A DNA stretch of 64,000 nucleotides. Origin: Halobaculum marinum. GTDB taxonomy: Archaea > Halobacteriota > Halobacteria > Halobacteriales > Haloferacaceae. The stretch is from assembly GCF_029338555.1 (NCBI RefSeq), contig NZ_CP119989.1, positions 186,001-250,000 of the forward strand, given 5' to 3'. The notes under the pieces were generated by a model, which saw nothing but the letters and a program-made list of their open reading frames with translations, did no database searches and was not told where the DNA came from. Positions 56,656 through 64,000 of this stretch are shown here, piece by piece. The position numbers and the translations under genes are program-made. How positions within the stretch are numbered: position 1 is the stretch's first letter; the number at the start of each line of letters is the position of its first letter.

Positions 56656-57924
56656 TTACTCCTCCGCGACCTCGCCGCCGTCGGCCTTCAGCTTCTCGCC
56701 CTCCTCGTCTTCCTCGTCGGTCTCGCTGGACTCCTTGACGCCCGCGAGGACCTCGTTGGCGAGGCGCTCCTGGAAGCCGTGGTACTTCGCGACGCCCGTC
56801 GCGTCGGCCTGCTCGATGCCGTCGACGGTCTCGGTGTTGAACGACGCCGCCGACTCGGAGTAGACGCCGTACTCGGAGTCACGGGCGACGGGGCGGCACT
56901 GGCCGCCCTGCAGTTTGACCGTCACCGTGCCGGTGACCTTCTCCTGCCCGGCGTCGAGGTACCCCTCCAGCGAGGTCATCAGCGGATTGTCGACGAGCCC
57001 CTTGTACCCCTGCTGGGCCCACTGGTCGTCGATCTGCTGTTTGAAGTCGCGCTCGGACTTCGTGAACACGAGCTGTTCGAGCGCCTCGTGTGCGGTGAGG
57101 AGGACGGTCGCCGCGGGGTGCTCGTAGTTCTCGCGCACCTTCAGGCCGAGCATGCGGTCCTCCATCATGTCCGTGCGGCCGACGCCGTACGCGCCCGCGA
57201 GGTCGTTCAGTTCCTCGATGAGGTCGACGGGGTCCATCGCCTCGCCGTTCAGGCCGACCGGGTGGCCGCCCTCGAACTCGACGTCGACGAGTTCCTCGCC
57301 CTCGACCTCGCCGGGCGTGGTCGTCCAGTCGTAGATGTCCTCCGGCGGGACGTACGTCGGGTCTTCGAGGTCGTCGCCCTCGACCGAACGCGACCAGAGG
57401 TTCGTGTCGATACTCCAGGCGCCCTCGTTGCCGCTCTCGACGGGCAGGTCCTTCTCGTCGGCGTACTCGATCTCCCACTCGCGGGTGAGGCCGAGTTCGC
57501 GCACGGGCGCGATGACCTCCTTGTCGGAGGCGCGCCACACCGTCTCGAAGCGGAGTTGGTCGTTCCCCTTCCCCGTGCAGCCGTGGGCGAGGGCGTCGCA
57601 GTCGTGCTCCTCGGCGACGCCCAGAATCGCCTCGGCGATCACCGGGCGCGCGAGCGCCGTGCCGAGCGGGTAGCCCTGATAGGTGGCGTTCGCGCGGACG
57701 GAGTCCATACACAGCTCCGCGAACTCTTCCTTGGCGTCGACGACGTAGTGTTCGAGGTCGAGCGCCTCGGCGGTCTCCTCGGCCTCGTCGAACTCCTCGG
57801 ACGGCTGGCCGACGTCGACGGTGACGCCGACGACCTCGTCGTAGCCGTACTCCTCTTCGAGGAGCGGGACGCACACTGTGGTGTCGAGTCCGCCGCTGAA
57901 TGCGAGCGCAACGCGTTTTGTCAT
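56656..57924 (-). CDS. argG: argininosuccinate synthase
   Basis: 422 residues. Condenses citrulline and aspartate using ATP. MTKRVALAFSGGLDTTVCVP with the P-loop SGGLDTT, ALAHGCTGKGNDQLRFETVW, and TVLLTAHEALEQLVFTKSER. The C-terminus is a Glu/Asp/Ser-rich tail (ESSETDEEDEEGEKLKADGG). The ATG at 57924 is preceded by AATTTA (57951-57956 on the minus strand, -27 to -32), a leaderless promoter. Confidence 0.96.
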   Translation of the reverse strand: MTKRVALAFSGGLDTTVCVPLLEEEYGYDEVVGVTVDVGQPSEEFDEAEETAEALDLEHYVVDAKEEFAELCMDSVRANATYQGYPLGTALARPVIAEAILGVAEEHDCDALAHGCTGKGNDQLRFETVWRASDKEVIAPVRELGLTREWEIEYADEKDLPVESGNEGAWSIDTNLWSRSVEGDDLEDPTYVPPEDIYDWTTTPGEVEGEELVDVEFEGGHPVGLNGEAMDPVDLIEELNDLAGAYGVGRTDMMEDRMLGLKVRENYEHPAATVLLTAHEALEQLVFTKSERDFKQQIDDQWAQQGYKGLVDNPLMTSLEGYLDAGQEKVTGTVTVKLQGGQCRPVARDSEYGVYSESAASFNTETVDGIEQADATGVAKYHGFQERLANEVLAGVKESSETDEEDEEGEKLKADGGEVAEE

Positions 57925-58363
57925 ACCTGCTTCTGAAACGTGGATACCCATAAATTCGGCGTTTGTAAGTTGTGAAATTTAATCGCGGACTGCACGCTAC
58001 CCGGACGAAGCGCGAGCGAGACGGACCGACGAGAGTGATGTTGGTTGGGCCTAGCGGCCCGGTCGTCGCGGCGCGGAGACTCGGCTCCGGGCCGCGATAC
58101 CTCGGACGCGTCGCTCGAAGGAGGAGCGAACGTGAGCGACGGCGTCAGCTGTCACAGGTACTTGTTCCCGGTCCATCGGTAAAAACGATACTGGTCCGGC
58201 GAGGGTTGCGTTCGCTCGTGTGACACGTCCGTGGCGGCGGCGGAGTCGGCGGCGGAGGCACAGGTGGTTGTGGAGAGTGAGGCCGCGTCGTCCGCCGTGT
58301 GTGTCGGTCGCGCGCCGTTTGCGAAGCGAACCCGTTTTCCCCGGCGGCACCGGAGTTCGGAGC
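57925..58363. other. divergent intergenic region argG-hemC
   Basis: 439 bases. argG TATA box at 57951-57956 (minus) and a hemC CCGTTTTCC box about 28 bases before its ATG. In between lies a perfect 9-base inverted repeat, GCGGCCCGG (58054-58062) with CCGGGCCGC (58087-58095). No gene or tRNA is seen. Confidence 0.5.
57951..57956 (-). promoter_or_regulatory. TATA box of argGH
   Basis: AATTTA on the minus strand, centred about 29 bases before the argG ATG. Confidence 0.5.
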
Positions 58364-59782
58364 ATGACAACCGGGACGCTGCGGCTCGCCACCCGCGGCT
58401 CCGACCTCGCGCTCCGACAGGCCGCCGGCGTACGGGAGGCGCTCTCCTCGCGCCGACGCGACGTGGAGGTGGTCGAGGTGGAGACGCGCGGCGACCGACT
58501 CGACGACGAACTGATCACCAGACTGGGGCGGACCGGCGCGTTCGTCCGCGCGCTCGACGAACGCGTGCTCGCGGGCGAGGTGGACGTCGCGGTCCACTCG
58601 CTGAAGGACATGCCCACCGAGATGCCCGACGACCTCGTCGTCGCCGCCGTCGGCGAACGCGCGCCCGCCGGTGACGTGCTCGTCACGCGCGAGGGCGGCG
58701 ACCTCGCCGACCTGCCGCGCGGATCCGTCGTTGGCACCTCCTCGCTGCGCCGGAAGGCGCAGGTACTCGCCGAGCGCCCCGACCTCGAGGTGCGACCGCT
58801 GCGGGGCAACGTCGACACCCGCCTCCAGAAGCTCATCGCGCCCGACCTCCAGGCCGAGCACGAGCGCCGCGTCGAAGCCGAGGCCGACCGCAAGGGCCAG
58901 GCGGCGGACTTCAGGGAGGCCGACGCCGAGTTCGAGCGCACGGTCGAGGAGTGGTTCGACGACCTCTCGGAGTTCCAGCGCGCCGCGATGGAGCACGAAC
59001 TCGACCACGAGTACGACGCCATCGTGCTCGCCGAAGCCGGCCTGCGCCGCTCGGACCTGTTCTACCGCGACGAGTACGAAGTCGAGCGCCTCGACCGCGC
59101 AGACCACGTGCCCGCGCCCGGACAGGGCGCCGTCGCCGTCACCGCCAGCGACCCCGACGTGATCGAGGTCGTCCGCAAGGCGCTGGACCACGAGCCGACG
59201 CGCGTCGCCACCAGCGTCGAGCGTACCGTGCTCGCGGAGTTGGGCGGCGGCTGTATCGCCCCCATCGGCGTGAACGCGCTCGTGCAGGGCGAGCACGTCA
59301 AAACCCGCGTCCGGGTGCTGTCGGCCGACGGCGACACCGAGGTGTCGGCGACGCGCGACCTCCCGCTTCGCACGTACCGCGAGGCCGCCGCCGAGTTCGC
59401 CGCGTCGCTGCGCGAGCAGGGCGCCGCCGAACTCATCAGCGCCGCCAAGCGCGCGGCGGACGCCGCGACCGCGGACGAGGACGACACCACCGACGACGCC
59501 GACATCACCGACGACGCCACCGCGGATGTCGACGCGATGGAGGAGGACACCGACACCACCGCAGACGACGCCGATACCAGCGACGACGACACCGCAGACG
59601 ACGCCGATACCAGCGACGACGACACCGCAGACGACGCCGATACCAGCGACGACGACACCGCAGACGACGCCGACACCAGCGACGACGACACCGCAGACGA
59701 CGCTGACACCAGCGACGACGACACCGCAGACGACGGCTGGCCGGAGGTCGGCTCCACAGACACGGAGGACACGGAGGAGTAG
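58364..59782 (+). CDS. hemC: porphobilinogen deaminase with acidic repeat tail
   Basis: 472 residues, much longer than typical (about 310). Polymerises four porphobilinogens to hydroxymethylbilane. Core motifs: TLRLATRGSDLALRQAAGVR, VAVHSLKDMPTEMPDDLVV, VVGTSSLRRKAQVLAERPDL, and the dipyrromethane-binding Cys in LAELGGGCIAPIGVNALVQG. A halobacterial insert of about 55 residues (ERRVEAEADRKGQAADFREA ... RAAMEHELDHEYD) sits before LAEAGLRRSDL. The last 90 residues are an acidic tail, with an 11-residue unit rich in Asp/Thr/Ser repeated five times. CCGTTTTCC is at about -28. Confidence 0.95.
   Translation: MTTGTLRLATRGSDLALRQAAGVREALSSRRRDVEVVEVETRGDRLDDELITRLGRTGAFVRALDERVLAGEVDVAVHSLKDMPTEMPDDLVVAAVGERAPAGDVLVTREGGDLADLPRGSVVGTSSLRRKAQVLAERPDLEVRPLRGNVDTRLQKLIAPDLQAEHERRVEAEADRKGQAADFREADAEFERTVEEWFDDLSEFQRAAMEHELDHEYDAIVLAEAGLRRSDLFYRDEYEVERLDRADHVPAPGQGAVAVTASDPDVIEVVRKALDHEPTRVATSVERTVLAELGGGCIAPIGVNALVQGEHVKTRVRVLSADGDTEVSATRDLPLRTYREAAAEFAASLREQGAAELISAAKRAADAATADEDDTTDDADITDDATADVDAMEEDTDTTADDADTSDDDTADDADTSDDDTADDADTSDDDTADDADTSDDDTADDADTSDDDTADDGWPEVGSTDTEDTEE
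59558..59734 (+). repeat. 33-base tandem repeat coding for the hemC tail
   Basis: Five full copies of a 33-base unit start at 59558, 59591, 59624, 59657 and 59690, with a 12-base partial copy from 59723. The unit encodes TADDADTSDDD. Copies differ by one or two synonymous bases (GAT/GAC, GCC/GCT). Confidence 0.9.
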
Positions 59783-60622
59783 ATGGCCGAGCACAGCGAC
59801 ACACCCGAGGAGGGCGGCTTCGTCTCGCTGGTCGGCTCCGGCCCCGGCGACCCGGAGCTGTTGACCGTGAAGGCAGCGCGCCTGCTGGAGGAGGCCGACG
59901 TGGTGCTCCACGACAAACTCCCGGGCCCGGAGATTCTCGGGTCCATCCCCGAGGACAAGCGCGAGGACGTCGGCAAGCGCGCCGGCGGCGAGCGCACGAG
60001 TCAGGAGTACACGAACGACCGCCTCGTCGAACTCGCTCGCGAGGGGAACCACGTCGTCCGGCTGAAGGGCGGCGACCCGTTCGTGTTCGGGCGCGGCGGC
60101 GAGGAGGCCGAACACCTCGCCGACCACGGAATCCCCTTCGAGGTCGTCCCCGGCGTTACCTCCCCCATCGCCGCCCCCGGCGTCGCGGGCATCCCGGTGA
60201 CCCACCGCGACCACGCCTCCTCCGTCTCGTTCGTCACGGGCCACGAGGACCCGACGAAAGACGAGTCCGCCGTCGACTGGGGCGCGCTCGCCGACACCGG
60301 CGGCACCATCGTCGTCCTGATGGGCGTCGGCAAACTGCCGCTGTACACCGCGGAACTACTCGACGCTGGCATGGACCCCGCCACGCCCGTCGCGCTCGTC
60401 GAGCGCGGCACGTGGCCCGAGATGCGCGTCGCCACCGGCACCCTCGCGGACATCGTCGACGTCCGCGACGAGGCCGAGATTGAACCGCCCGCCATCACCG
60501 TCATCGGCGAAGTCGCCGGCGGCCGCGAGCGCGTCGTCGAGTTCCTCCGCGGTCGCGGCGACGCGAGTGCGACCGCCGAGGCGACCGCTGACGCGACCAC
60601 CGACGACGGAGGTGCCGAGTAG
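59783..60622 (+). CDS. cobA: uroporphyrinogen-III C-methyltransferase
   Basis: 279 residues. Methylates uroporphyrinogen III at C2 and C7 to precorrin-2, the branch to sirohaem, cobalamin and archaeal haem. Motifs: VSLVGSGPGDPELLTVKAAR, VVRLKGGDPFVFGRGGEEAE, VVPGVTSPIAAPGVAGIPVT and LPLYTAELLDAGMDPATPV. It starts directly after the hemC stop (TAGATG) and ends TAG-ATG with hemD. An Ala/Thr/Asp-rich C-terminal tail is non-conserved. Confidence 0.95.
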   Translation: MAEHSDTPEEGGFVSLVGSGPGDPELLTVKAARLLEEADVVLHDKLPGPEILGSIPEDKREDVGKRAGGERTSQEYTNDRLVELAREGNHVVRLKGGDPFVFGRGGEEAEHLADHGIPFEVVPGVTSPIAAPGVAGIPVTHRDHASSVSFVTGHEDPTKDESAVDWGALADTGGTIVVLMGVGKLPLYTAELLDAGMDPATPVALVERGTWPEMRVATGTLADIVDVRDEAEIEPPAITVIGEVAGGRERVVEFLRGRGDASATAEATADATTDDGGAE

Positions 60623-61384
60623 ATGACCGACCGTCCCCGGGTGGCGGTGTTCCGCCCCGACGACGAGCGCCTGACCGCCGCCGTCGAGACGCTCGACGAG
60701 TTGGGCGTCGAAGCGGTCCCCGACCCGATGCTGGCAGTCGAACCGACCGGCGCGGTGCCGGACCCGGCCGACTGGCTCGTGTTCACCTCGAAGACGGGCG
60801 TGGAGTTGGCCGCCGAGGCCGGGTGGTCGCCCACGGACAGTCGTCCCGACGACGCCGGAACCCGCCCCGCACTGGCGTGTATCGGTCCCTCGACCGCCGA
60901 CGCCGCCAGAGCCGCCGGCTGGACGGTCGACCTGATCCCCGACGAGTACTCCTCGACCGGACTGGTCGCCGCGTTCGACGCGGTCGGCGTCGACGGCGTC
61001 GGCATCGAAGTCGCGCGCTCGGACCACGGCAGTCCGGTGCTCTTGGAAGGACTTCGCGACGCGGGCGCGCGTGTGAACGAGACCGTCCTGTACGAGTTGG
61101 TCCGACCCGCGGGCAGCGGCGCGTCCACCGAGGCCGCCGCCGCCGGCGACCTCGCTGGCGCGTGTTTCACCTCCTCGCTGACCGTCGACCACTTCCTCGA
61201 CGCCGCCGCCGAGCGGGACGTCCGCGAAGCGGCGGTCGCCGGCCTCAACGACGCCGTCGTCGGCTGTATCGGCCACCCGACGCGCGAAACCGCCGAGGAG
61301 CGCGGCGTCGCCGTCGACGTGGTGCCCGCGGAGGCGACGTTCCGAACGCTCGCCGAGGCGGTCGTCGCCGAGCTGGACGTCTGA
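60623..61384 (+). CDS. hemD: uroporphyrinogen-III synthase
   Basis: 253 residues. Cyclises hydroxymethylbilane to uroporphyrinogen III. Two-lobed fold with poor sequence conservation, recognised by RVAVFRPDDERLTAAVETLD, ADWLVFTSKTGVELAAEAGW, LACIGPSTADAARAAGWTVD, LLEGLRDAGARVNETVLYEL and CFTSSLTVDHFLDAAAERDV. Directly follows cobA. Gene order hemC-cobA-hemD is consistent with the pathway order of substrates. Confidence 0.92.
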   Translation: MTDRPRVAVFRPDDERLTAAVETLDELGVEAVPDPMLAVEPTGAVPDPADWLVFTSKTGVELAAEAGWSPTDSRPDDAGTRPALACIGPSTADAARAAGWTVDLIPDEYSSTGLVAAFDAVGVDGVGIEVARSDHGSPVLLEGLRDAGARVNETVLYELVRPAGSGASTEAAAAGDLAGACFTSSLTVDHFLDAAAERDVREAAVAGLNDAVVGCIGHPTRETAEERGVAVDVVPAEATFRTLAEAVVAELDV

Positions 61385-61684
61385 TCGCCGCCGACACGAG
61401 CGCTGCTCGATCCGCTCGAACGATCTGGACGGATCTGTCGCGATCGGCGAGCGCGTGCGAGCGATCTTCGCCGATCTGACGCGAAATCGCCTTAATATAC
61501 CAGTGGCCTTACACTACAGCCGTCAACTTCTCGTGCAACACTTGCCGAGCGTGCGACGCTGTTACAACCTTATATGACCTATATTCACCTGAAGATTCGA
61601 CACCCGTCAGAATATTCACTTCATAATCCACGTTTGTCAACTCGAGGGTTTATGTAGTTCCAAATCGGCCTGACTCGCGTGCAG
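61385..61684. other. AT-rich interval between hemD and amt, with inverted repeat
   Basis: 300 bases, clearly more AT-rich than the rest of the window. Downstream of hemD lies a perfect inverted repeat, GATCGGCGA (61442-61450) with TCGCCGATC (61468-61476), a candidate terminator. Several TATA-like patches follow (TTAATATA near 61492, TTATATGACC near 61570, TTTATG at 61649-61654), so amt probably has a regulated promoter. No gene seen. Confidence 0.55.
61649..61654 (+). promoter_or_regulatory. candidate TATA box of amt
   Basis: TTTATG, about 33 bases before the short upstream ORF ATG at 61685 and about 100 bases before the amt GTG; several alternative AT-rich patches lie further upstream. Confidence 0.35.
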
Positions 61685-61753
61685 ATGTGCGAAAACGACA
61701 CGGAATATTCGGCATCGATGAACGAACGCGGAACCAGTGAGGTGGAGGCGTGA
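61685..61753 (+). CDS. possible 22-codon leader ORF before amt
   Basis: [20 protein letters not shown] then EA and TGA at 61751-61753, overlapping the amt GTG (GTGA). The ATG is about 33 bases after a TTTATG box. It could be a leader peptide coupled to amt or part of the untranslated leader. Confidence 0.3.
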   Translation: MCENDTEYSASMNERGTSEVEA

Positions 61754-63429
61754 GTCTCCTGCAGGTCGACCCCGCCGTGCTGGCGGAGGGCGTCAACATG
61801 CTGTGGGTGCTCGTAGTCACCTTCCTCATCTTCTTCATGCACGCCGGCTTCGCGATGCTGGAGGCCGGGCAGGTGCGCTCGAAGAACGTGGCGAACCAGT
61901 TGACGAAGAACCTGCTCACGTGGAGTGTAGGCGTGACGGCGTTCTTCCTCGTCGGCGCGGGCGTCTCCGCGTTAACCGGCGGGCTCACCGGCGGCGGTGG
62001 CTACTCCATCGCCGAGGCGTTCGGCGTACTGACGACTGAGAACTCCGCCGACTGGGTCGGCTGGCTCTTCGGTGCGGTGTTCGCCATGACGGCGGCGACC
62101 ATCGTCTCCGGGGCTGTCGCGGGGCGCATGAAGCTCCGCGCGTACGTGACCTACACCATCCTGCTCGCGGCAGTCATCTACCCGGTCGTCACCGGCCTGA
62201 CGTGGGCGGGTGGCTTCCTGGCGAACTTCGGCTTCTCCGACTTCGCGGGCGGCATGATCGTCCACGGGATGGGCGGCATCGCCGGCCTCACGGCGGCGTA
62301 CATCGTCGGCCCGCGCATCGGGCGCTACAACGACGACGGGTCGGTGAACGTCATCCCCGGCCACTCGCTGACGTTCGCGGTGCTGGGCACGCTCGTGCTC
62401 GCGTTCGGTTGGTACGGCTTCAACGTCGGTACCGCCGCCTCGGTGTTCGCCGTCGAGAACGGTGAACTGACGCTCGGCGCGTTCTCCTACGTGGGTCGCG
62501 TCGCTCTGACCACCACCCTGGGCATGGCCGCCGGCGCCATCGGCGCGGGCCTGCTCTCGGTGTACAAGACCGGCAAGGTCGACACGCTGTACGTCGCCAA
62601 CGGCCTGCTCGCGGGCCTCGTCGGCATCACCTCGAACACGGACGCCATCATCTGGCCCGGCGCCATCGTCATCGGCCTGCTGGCCGGTGCGCAGTTGCCC
62701 ATCGTGTTCGAGTTCGTCGAGAAGCGCCTCAAGATCGACGACGTGTGTGCGGTGTTCCCCGTCCACGGCTCGGCGGGTGTGCTGGGCGCGGTCCTGCTCC
62801 CGTTCTTCGCGGTTGACGGGTTCACCGTGAGCGCGCTCGTCTCGCAGGTCGTCGGCGTCGCCGTCATCGCCGCCTGGACCATCGGCGCGACCGCTCTCGT
62901 GTTCGGCGTCATCAAGGCGCTCGGTGAGATTCGCGTCACCCGCGACCACGAGCTCGAAGGCCTCGACTCCTCCGAGCACGGCGTCGACACGTACCCCGAG
63001 TTCGGTCGCCCCGACACCGCCGCCGACGGCGGCTTCGTCGAGCGCGACGGCATCGTCCGCCCCGACGGCGGCGTCGCCAACGACGGCGGCATCAAGATGG
63101 TGACGGCGTTCATCCGTCCCGACAAGCTCTCGTCGGTCAAGCAGGCGCTGGCAGAGGTCGGCGCCCCCTCGCTGACCGTGACGAACGTCTCCGGTCGCGG
63201 CAGCCAGCCCGCCAAGAAGGGCCAGTGGCGCGGCGAGGAGTACACCGTCGACCTCCACCAGAAGGTGAAGCTCGAGTGCGTCGTCGCCGACATCCCGGCT
63301 GAGGACGTCGCGGAGGCCATCCGTGACGCCGCCAGCACCGGCGAGAAGGGCGACGGGAAGGTGTTCATCATGCCCGTCGAACAGGCGTACCAGATCCGCA
63401 CCGGCGAGACGGGGCGCCCCGCGGTCTGA
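61750..63429 (+). CDS. amt: ammonium transporter fused to a PII regulatory domain
   Basis: 559 residues. The Amt part (residues 1 to about 400) has 11 helices and signatures [58 protein letters not shown] and [21 protein letters not shown] linker of about 45 residues precedes a PII/GlnK domain (448-555): [21 protein letters not shown]-loop [20 protein letters not shown] and [20 protein letters not shown] (C-loop). In most PII proteins a Tyr is uridylylated at the T-loop tip; here Trp493 takes that place. Fusion gives one-to-one tethering of regulator to channel. The GTG start is in an ATG-poor region and overlaps a short ORF. Confidence 0.93.
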   Translation: MSLLQVDPAVLAEGVNMLWVLVVTFLIFFMHAGFAMLEAGQVRSKNVANQLTKNLLTWSVGVTAFFLVGAGVSALTGGLTGGGGYSIAEAFGVLTTENSADWVGWLFGAVFAMTAATIVSGAVAGRMKLRAYVTYTILLAAVIYPVVTGLTWAGGFLANFGFSDFAGGMIVHGMGGIAGLTAAYIVGPRIGRYNDDGSVNVIPGHSLTFAVLGTLVLAFGWYGFNVGTAASVFAVENGELTLGAFSYVGRVALTTTLGMAAGAIGAGLLSVYKTGKVDTLYVANGLLAGLVGITSNTDAIIWPGAIVIGLLAGAQLPIVFEFVEKRLKIDDVCAVFPVHGSAGVLGAVLLPFFAVDGFTVSALVSQVVGVAVIAAWTIGATALVFGVIKALGEIRVTRDHELEGLDSSEHGVDTYPEFGRPDTAADGGFVERDGIVRPDGGVANDGGIKMVTAFIRPDKLSSVKQALAEVGAPSLTVTNVSGRGSQPAKKGQWRGEEYTVDLHQKVKLECVVADIPAEDVAEAIRDAASTGEKGDGKVFIMPVEQAYQIRTGETGRPAV

Positions 63430-63761
63430 GGCCCCACGTCTCGCTCGCGACGCATCGACAGCCGACCACCCGGACACCCGCTCCGTAGCCGGCACGGACG
63501 CGGCCGACGGGGGCAGCGCACAGGAGGATCCCACTGGTACTGGTGTTCACCTCCGTGCGACCGCCACCGTGCCACGTTCCGTGTCACCGCCCCCGCGGCC
63601 GCCGTAGCCGTCTGCCGGGTGACGTGTCCGGCCACAGCCGCGACGGGCCGCCAGCCCGTCGCGACAGTCACCCGCTTTCTGTCAAGCACCCGTATCGACA
63701 GCAACGGCGCCCGCGCCGCGACCCAGTAACGCCTTTGCGGGGGACGTGCGAAGGCCCGCGC
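63430..63761. other. intergenic interval between amt and hemL
   Basis: 332 bases. Contains the amt 3' end region and, at the far end, a CCTTTGCGG box about 28 bases before the hemL ATG. Nothing else recognised. Confidence 0.45.
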
Positions 63762-64000
63762 ATGAACCACGACCGTTCGCGCGAACTGTACGACCGCGCC
63801 CTCTCAGTGCTGGCCGGCGGGGTCAACTCCTCGGTGCGCGCGACGCGCCCGTACCCGTTCGTCATCGAGCGCGGCGACGGCGCGCACGTCATCGACGCCG
63901 ACGGCAACCGCTACCTCGACTACGTGATGGGGTACGGCCCCCTCCTGTACGGCCACGACGCCCCCGACGCCGTCCAGTCGGCCGTCCAGCGCCACACCAG
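63762..64000 (+). CDS. hemL: glutamate-1-semialdehyde 2,1-aminomutase, N-terminal part
   Basis: First 79 residues of HemL, which turns glutamate-1-semialdehyde into 5-aminolevulinate, the precursor of all tetrapyrroles. [40 protein letters not shown], and [20 protein letters not shown] then [19 protein letters not shown] match the N-terminus of the family. The rest, including the PLP lysine, lies past the window end. It keeps company with hemC, cobA and hemD, so the tetrapyrrole cluster continues to the right. CCTTTGCG at about -28 marks a leaderless start. Confidence 0.92.
   Translation, partial: MNHDRSRELYDRALSVLAGGVNSSVRATRPYPFVIERGDGAHVIDADGNRYLDYVMGYGPLLYGHDAPDAVQSAVQRHT

Noticed and set aside
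57925-58363. tRNA or other structured RNA
   Set aside because: I looked for a cloverleaf and T-loop sequence and found none; only the 9-base inverted repeat remains.
59558-59734. CRISPR-like repeat array
   Set aside because: The 33-base units are directly adjacent without spacers and encode an in-frame acidic peptide within hemC.

Overview
The window is a 64-kb piece of a haloarchaeal (class Halobacteria) chromosome. The evidence is a very high GC content, acidic proteins, many leaderless genes with a TATA-like box about 25-30 bases before the start codon, halocyanin and Tat-lipobox proteins, a PGF-CTERM-like surface protein, the small archaeal modifier SAMP2, RFC small subunit, Hef, a bat-type HTH regulator, retinal/carotenoid genes, a LysW-type arginine cluster and archaeal AlaRS. 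I see no tRNA or rRNA gene, CRISPR array, insertion sequence or prophage. Genes run off both ends: an M29 aminopeptidase on the left and hemL on the right.

Layout. 0-12 kb: aminopeptidase, alaS, a triple-GAF histidine kinase, tspO, a threonine-aldolase-like enzyme, an alpha/beta hydrolase without its nucleophile, a class I amidotransferase, a PiT-type transporter and a HalOD1 protein. 12-20 kb: CNNM/CorC protein, glutaredoxin plus a cysteine-free redoxin, YrdC/Sua5, an orphan degenerate Cas4-like protein, Cmi4, a large membrane Fe-S oxidoreductase with a divergent ferredoxin, and a surface protein. 20-28 kb: a sulfite oxidase/halocyanin/FKBP block with a divergent bat-like regulator and a shared 15-base element, DCC1-family protein, glutaryl-CoA-dehydrogenase-like enzyme, a Tat-exported protein and a membrane-anchored winged-helix regulator. 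28-38 kb: phosphoesterase, CDF transporter, RFC, SAMP2-acetyltransferase pair, phosphohexomutase, flavin reductase, GIY-YIG protein, larB, histone-fold protein, rpiA and ferredoxin.

38-48 kb holds the most unusual locus. A seven-helix opsin homologue has Thr in place of the Schiff-base Lys and Gly in place of the Asp85 counter-ion. It is divergent from a lycopene cyclase gene and a Brp/Blh carotene-cleavage gene, so the cell can make retinal next to an opsin that cannot bind it covalently. It is followed by hef and a second repair-type helicase, which share an upstream element, with a UspA gene and a zinc-ribbon gene between them, and a pair of related membrane proteins.

48-58 kb is a minus-strand arginine pathway: argW, argX, argC, argB, argD, argE and argF, mostly with 4-base overlaps, and argG-argH upstream with their own promoter. 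58-64 kb is plus-strand tetrapyrrole synthesis (hemC, cobA, hemD, partial hemL) interrupted by an ammonium transporter fused to a PII regulatory domain. HemC carries a tandem-repeat acidic tail. Several genes (crtY, the bat-like regulator, amt) are preceded by very short ORFs whose stop overlaps the start of the real gene.
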